Source: Thermogemmatispora onikobensis
GTDB lineage: Bacteria > Chloroflexota > Ktedonobacteria > Ktedonobacterales > Ktedonobacteraceae
Reading direction: 5' to 3'
DNA length: 33,577 nt
NCBI RefSeq assembly: GCF_001748285.1
Contig: NZ_BDGT01000074.1
Span: forward strand, 1 to 33,577
The notes beneath the pieces were generated by a model that was not told where the DNA came from, did not search any database, and saw nothing but the letters and a program-made list of their open reading frames with translations. Positions 30,525 to 33,577 of this stretch are shown here, piece by piece. The first letter of the stretch is position 1. Each line of letters opens with the position of its first letter. The translations under genes were made by a program, and so were the position numbers.

Positions 30525-31262
30525 ATGCCGGAAGAGAGTGCATCAGTCGCCGGAGGAGAGCGAACAGCGGGTCTGCCCCTGGGTGAGAGGCCGCTGCTCT
30601 GCCTGGTCACCGATGAGCGACATCCGGCCCTGGTCGAGGTCGCGCGCCAGGCCCTGGAGGCGGGGATCGATCTCCTCCAGCTACGCGGTCCGGGGCTGTC
30701 AGCGGCCCGGCTCTACGAGCTGGCGACCATTCTGGGGCCGCTGGCGCGCCAGCACGGTGCCCGCCTGATCATTAACGACCGCCTCGATGTGGCCCTGGCT
30801 GTCGGCGCCGACGGCGTCCAGCTCGGCAGGCGCTCGCTGCCGCTGGTCGTCGTCCGCTCCCTGTGCCAGCGCTGGGGGCAATCCTTGCTGCTCGGGGCCT
30901 CCGTCCACTCGCTGGCCGAAGCGGAAGAGGCGGTTGCCTCCGGCGCCGATTATCTGCTGGCTGGCACCATCTTCCCCTCACCCTCTCATCCCGGCCAGGC
31001 CGGCGCTGGCCCCACGCTGCTGCGACAACTGCGCGACCGCTGGCCTCGGCTGCCGCTGCTGGCCATCGGCGGTCTCAGCGCTGCCAATGCCGCCCAGGCC
31101 ATTGCCGCTGGAGCCGACGGCATCGCCGTCATCTCGGCCATCTACGGTGCCGCCTCTGTGGCCCAGGCCGTGGATGCGCTACGCCAGGCTCTGGCCGCTG
31201 GCCGCCAGGCCCGCTGGCTGCCAGGCCCGCCGCCGGCATCCCATAACAGTCCGGCAACCTGA
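30525..31262 (+). CDS. thiE: ThiE/TenI family protein (thiamine phosphate synthase or thiazole tautomerase)
   Basis: A 245-residue TIM-barrel of the ThiE/TenI family, in the thiazole operon 25 nt after thiG. ThiE joins thiazole phosphate to HMP-pyrophosphate; TenI aromatises the thiazole product of ThiG. Seen: LCLVTDERHP, GIDLLQLRGPGLSA, LIINDRLDVALAVGADGVQLG, LGASVHSLAEAEEA, LAGTIFPSPSHPGQAGAG and LLAIGGLSAANAAQAIAAGADGIAVISAI. The pyrophosphate-binding lysine of the ThiE consensus (LREK) is replaced (LRGP), and the TPTK-like loop reads SPSHPG. These losses and the ThiO/ThiG/ThiS context favour a TenI-like role, as in the Bacillus tenI-thiO-thiS-thiG operon. Automated annotation will most likely say thiamine phosphate synthase. 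The start has only a weak ribosome site, and the first about 20 residues are poorly conserved. Confidence 0.85.
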   Translation: MPEESASVAGGERTAGLPLGERPLLCLVTDERHPALVEVARQALEAGIDLLQLRGPGLSAARLYELATILGPLARQHGARLIINDRLDVALAVGADGVQLGRRSLPLVVVRSLCQRWGQSLLLGASVHSLAEAEEAVASGADYLLAGTIFPSPSHPGQAGAGPTLLRQLRDRWPRLPLLAIGGLSAANAAQAIAAGADGIAVISAIYGAASVAQAVDALRQALAAGRQARWLPGPPPASHNSPAT

Positions 31263-31283
31263 AAGCCAGCCACAGAAAAGTGT

Positions 31284-31318
31284 AAGCAAATAAACAAGCA
31301 AACAAGCAAGCAAGCAAG
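31284..31318 (+). repeat. CAAG-type tetranucleotide repeat before thiS
   Basis: An A-rich run built from AAGC/AAAC tetramers, with four successive CAAG units at the 3' end. It is immediately followed by the thiS ribosome site (AAAGGAGGGG, 31319-31328). Length changes here would alter the leader but not any protein; it may keep the ribosome site unstructured. Confidence 0.75.
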
Positions 31319-31340
31319 AAAGGAGGGGACATATAGACCA

Positions 31341-31574
31341 ATGGCAGAAGATACAGCGTCCCAGGTGGAACTGATGACCATCGTCGCGAACGGCCAGCCC
31401 TGGCATGTCCCGCGCGAGAGCACCATCGCCGACTTTCTGGGGCAGCTCGCCCTGACGCCGGGCCGCGTTGTGGCCATGCTCGACGGCGTCATTGTGCCGC
31501 GCGAGCGCTTCGCCGAAACGCGCCTGCACGAGGGCTGTCGCCTGGAGCTGGTCACGATGGTCGGCGGTGGCTGA
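31341..31574 (+). CDS. thiS: Sulfur carrier protein ThiS
   Basis: Small ubiquitin-like protein that carries sulfur as a C-terminal thiocarboxylate for thiazole synthesis by ThiG. The family pattern is clear: MTIVANGQPWHVPRESTIAD, LGQLALTPGRVVAMLDGVIV, then PRERFAETRLHEGCRLELV and the required Gly-Gly end (MVGGG). From ATG 31341 it has 77 residues. An in-frame ATG at 31374 gives a 66-residue protein starting MTIVANGQ, which is the usual ThiS start and length, with AGGTGG upstream. The strong AAAGGAGGGG site is 12 nt before 31341, so I keep the longer form but not firmly. It is the last gene of the thi operon. The adenylating partner ThiF is not in the window. Confidence 0.92.
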   Translation: MAEDTASQVELMTIVANGQPWHVPRESTIADFLGQLALTPGRVVAMLDGVIVPRERFAETRLHEGCRLELVTMVGGG

Positions 31575-31887
31575 GTGGCTAAGCCCTGCCTCCCTCTGAG
31601 GTGGGGCCGCCCTTGATTGGCAGCTTACCTGCTATCGTTGGCCGAAGATGCCTCACGTGCCTCTGAAGCTTACGTAAACGGCTGTGATAGTCTGGTGCAG
31701 ATCATGAGCAGGGTGCTACTTCTCTGGCCAGCGACAGCTTTTTACTGGCTTCTCTCCAGGCTTGGGACGGGTCAGCCTCTCTGCGATGTCATTGCCAGGA
31801 ATCGTCACTTCGTTCCCGTCGGTCAGTGTGATCTCACCTGTCGAGAAGCTCAGAAAACTGGATTCGCTGGCAAGGAGGAAGTGTAGA
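31575..31887. other. Intergenic region between thiS and the M23 peptidase, no gene seen
   Basis: 313 bp. A plus frame (31617-31886) and a minus frame (31716-31913) are open but neither has a convincing start or any family resemblance, and each overlaps the other. No hairpin with a T-run was found after thiS. Confidence 0.5.
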
Positions 31888-32844
31888 ATGGAACCCGTGA
31901 AATTCAATCTCACATCGATGAGGCTTTGGCTGCTCGTGATGGGGATAGTCTATCCTCTCGGGATGCTGATACTGACTGGCTATCTATCCAGCGGCCCTCT
32001 GGCTCTGGGGCCAGCTCTCGCGGCCCTGGCCCTCACCTGGATCCTCTTCATCACGATGTGGGATACGCTCAGTCTCTACCTTCAGTACGCCTGGCTGCTG
32101 GCCTTGCTCGCTCTCCTGCTCTTCAAACAGGACTGGCTGGCCATCGCGCTCGTCGTGGGGGCCTGGCTGCTGCTCGAGTGGAGGGTTCGCCGCAACGTTG
32201 GGCAGCCGGGCCTTGACCTGGCCTCGCCCTGTCCACGACGGCTCTCCGTTGGGCAGGGCGGCCACTCCCGCCTGGTCAACTACCACGGATTAAAAGCTCC
32301 CACCCAGGCCTATGCCCTCGATCTCGCCGTGATCGATGCCCTGGGCCGCAGAACGTCCGGCTTCAGCCTCTTTCCTCGCCCGCTGACGGCCTACCACAGC
32401 TTTGGGCAGCCGGTGCTATCACCCATCGACGGCATCGTCCTCAACTGCGAAAACCGTCTACCCGATCAGCCCATCGGCAGCACAGACCCTCAGCGTCCCC
32501 TCGGTAACTACGTCCTCATGCGCAGCGCTGCCAGGCCCGAGGTGCACCTGCTCGTGGCCCACCTGCAGCAAGGCAGCGTCGCTGTCCGGCCCGGGCAAGA
32601 GGTCCGTGTCGGTGACTACCTGGGACGTATTGGCAACTCCGGCAACACCAGCGAGCCCCACATTCACCTGCACGCCGAGCGCGCCATCAACGGCCAATGG
32701 CAAGCCGTTCCCATCACCATCAACGGGAAGCGACTGCGACGCAACTCCATCATCCCGGGTCGTCCCGTTCCCCTTTTCCCCGCCCGACGCTCCTCCTTCG
32801 TCCCCCTCCCTGAAAGAGAGAACCGTAGCAGAGAAGCGGGCTAG
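31888..32844 (+). CDS. Membrane-anchored M23 (LytM-type) peptidase
   Basis: A 318-residue protein with three or four N-terminal TM segments (about residues 10-110) and a C-terminal peptidase domain of the lysostaphin/LytM family, expected to cut or bind peptidoglycan peptides outside the membrane. Metal-site motifs are HGLKAPTQAYALD (HxnD type), HLLVAHLQQGSVAV, VRVGDYLGRIGNSGNTSEP and HIHLH, so all usual zinc ligands seem present. The start at 31888 has an AAGGAGGA site 8 nt upstream; the longer frame from 31762 adds residues unlike a membrane protein. The many helices before the domain are less common than a single anchor. It is monocistronic, convergent with the gene at 33152, and is not obviously linked to the thi operon. 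Confidence 0.88.
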   Translation: MEPVKFNLTSMRLWLLVMGIVYPLGMLILTGYLSSGPLALGPALAALALTWILFITMWDTLSLYLQYAWLLALLALLLFKQDWLAIALVVGAWLLLEWRVRRNVGQPGLDLASPCPRRLSVGQGGHSRLVNYHGLKAPTQAYALDLAVIDALGRRTSGFSLFPRPLTAYHSFGQPVLSPIDGIVLNCENRLPDQPIGSTDPQRPLGNYVLMRSAARPEVHLLVAHLQQGSVAVRPGQEVRVGDYLGRIGNSGNTSEPHIHLHAERAINGQWQAVPITINGKRLRRNSIIPGRPVPLFPARRSSFVPLPERENRSREAG

Positions 32845-33034
32845 GTAGCCCCTCCTTGCCGTCGTTGCGCGGAACGCGCTGCCCACACAGCGGCTGAGAG
32901 CGTAGAAGGCGGACCGCCGTAGCCATGAGATGGGGGGGAGCGCTGACGCGAGGCTATCGCCTGGGACCGGTCACCATCGCCAGCGGGCGGCTGAACCGGA
33001 GCCGTGGCTGCAGCGCAGAGAGCAAGCAAAGAAA
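32845..33034. other. Intergenic region between convergent genes, no gene seen
   Basis: Spacer between the M23 gene and the terminator hairpin. Open frames on both strands are short, Arg/Ser-rich and unsupported. Confidence 0.5.
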
Positions 33035-33080
33035 CTGGCGCGGCCTGCTCCCCGGGGGAAAGGGAGCAGAACCGCGCCAG
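33035..33080 (-). terminator. Strong terminator hairpin for the right-edge gene
   Basis: Outer arms CTGGCGCGG (33035-33043) and CCGCGCCAG (33072-33080) and inner arms CTGCTCCC (33045-33052) and GGGAGCAG (33062-33069) form a 17-bp stem broken only by a small internal loop. On the minus strand it is followed by TTTCTTT. It lies 72 bp after the stop of the 33152 gene. It may also stop readthrough from the M23 gene on the other strand. Confidence 0.75.
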
Positions 33081-33151
33081 CCTATCTCAGACGCGGGCTG
33101 CGGAGCCGTCGCGCGCCCAGCCCAGCGCTCCCGCGTGGAGTCGGCCCCTCC

Positions 33152-33577
33152 TTAGCTGGCCGCTGCGGCGAAGAGATGCAGGTTACTATTCGTCGGCAAG
33201 ATCAGGTAGGCCACCGGCTTACCGGCCTGCAGCGGCAGCGCTGTATAGTAGATGCTCACCGCATGAGGGCCAAGCGTATCACCTGGGGGGCGGTTCCAGT
33301 GATCTGCCGTCGCCAGCAACTCATCGCCCGGCGCTGGCTGATTGGCGTACCAGTCAGCCAGCGTCAGCGTAGCCTGCTGCTGCGACCCATCGCTATAGAC
33401 GATCGTCAATGTCCCGCTCTGAGTTCCAAAGGCCGCCGCCCCGAGGAAGGCCAGCTTTGTGCCCTGGGCCGAGAAGGCGATCACCTGCCCCTGAGCGCTC
33501 ACATTATCGGGCTGCCCGGGCGGCACATTGGGCCAGGTGAACGTAACCCCAGCGTGGGTCACCGTCGCCCCCGGCGT
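33152..33577 (-). CDS. C-terminal domain of a probable secreted glycosidase-like protein (partial)
   Basis: The minus frame is open from the right edge to TAA at 33152-33154, giving the last 141 residues of a larger protein; its start is outside the window. The segment looks like one beta-sandwich domain: TFTWPNVPPGQPDNVSAQGQ, KLAFLGAAAFGTQSGTLTIV, YSDGSQQQATLTLADWY, then VSIYYTALPLQAGKPVAYLI and LPTNSNLHLFAAAAS. I know this pattern as a C-terminal module on actinobacterial and Chloroflexota secreted glycoside hydrolases and phosphoesterases; which catalytic domain precedes it cannot be told. No cysteines, no membrane segment in the visible part. A strong terminator hairpin follows at 33035-33080. 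Confidence 0.75.
   Translation of the reverse strand, partial: TPGATVTHAGVTFTWPNVPPGQPDNVSAQGQVIAFSAQGTKLAFLGAAAFGTQSGTLTIVYSDGSQQQATLTLADWYANQPAPGDELLATADHWNRPPGDTLGPHAVSIYYTALPLQAGKPVAYLILPTNSNLHLFAAAAS

Noticed and set aside
31716-31913. Minus frame with a protein-like segment (ITLTDGNEVTIPGNDIAERL)
   Set aside because: It overlaps the M23 start, has no ribosome site or known family, and may at most be a remnant; not enough to call a gene.
33035-33080. Hairpin as a repeat or attachment site
   Set aside because: Position after a stop codon and the T-rich tract on the minus strand make a terminator the simpler reading.

Overview
The window is GC-rich and gene-dense. Several traits fit a Ktedonobacteria-type Chloroflexota such as Thermogemmatispora: a membrane Ser/Thr kinase fused to a WD40 propeller, a CBM2-bearing secreted esterase, a ROK-controlled sugar ABC importer, and a CRISPR array whose crRNA tag is ATTGAAAC. 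That assignment is inference from gene content; no rRNA or marker gene is present. I saw no tRNA, rRNA, transposase or cas gene.

Layout, left to right. (1) 1-4928: a carbohydrate ABC importer on the minus strand (binding lipoprotein, permease, second permease cut by the window edge), divergent from a ROK repressor, with two related AT-rich operator-like sites between them. (2) 5269-11295: a plus-strand cluster of MFS transporter, DUF1445/D-glutamate-cyclase-like protein, and hydantoinase/5-oxoprolinase A and B subunits. It could be a route for D-glutamate/5-oxoproline or a related lactam. (3) 11362-13140: an XRE-HTH/NB-ARC STAND regulator whose end overlaps a convergent MFS gene. (4) 13086-16310, minus strand: an ArsR-rhodanese regulator, a rhodanese/metallo-beta-lactamase (persulfide dioxygenase-like) fusion and the MFS transporter, with overlapping reading frames and an ArsR-like inverted repeat upstream. 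It looks like a reactive-sulfur response operon. (5) 16762-18066: a CRISPR array of 16 good and 2 decayed repeats. Repeat orientation, position of the decayed end and a strong promoter at 18079-18107 all say it is transcribed on the minus strand, with an intrinsic terminator just upstream of that promoter. No cas genes are in the window.

(6) 18148-18892 has no confident gene. (7) 18893-25265 is a tandem segmental duplication of a unit made of promoter, SAM methyltransferase, zinc-ribbon/Ser-Thr-kinase/TM/WD40 receptor and stem-loop. The right copy is intact. In the left copy the methyltransferase has lost about 719 bp and is a frameshifted remnant. The kinase halves are almost identical, while the predicted external propellers have about 25 substitutions, so one paralogue pair seems to combine a conserved signalling end with a diverging sensor end. 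(8) 25336-26745: a secreted CE1/PHB-depolymerase-like esterase with CBM2, behind a promoter overlapping a 29-bp near-palindrome. (9) 27217-27975: a conserved-looking protein of unknown function. (10) 28211-31574: a TPP riboswitch with an intrinsic terminator, then thiO-thiG-thiE/tenI-thiS, the thiazole branch of thiamine synthesis. (11) 31888-32844: a membrane-anchored M23 peptidase. (12) 33152-33577: the C-terminal end of a large, probably secreted protein, with a strong terminator hairpin.

Start codons were often moved downstream of the longest open frame to fit Shine-Dalgarno sites and family N-termini; each entry says where. All motif, promoter and hairpin calls were made by eye.
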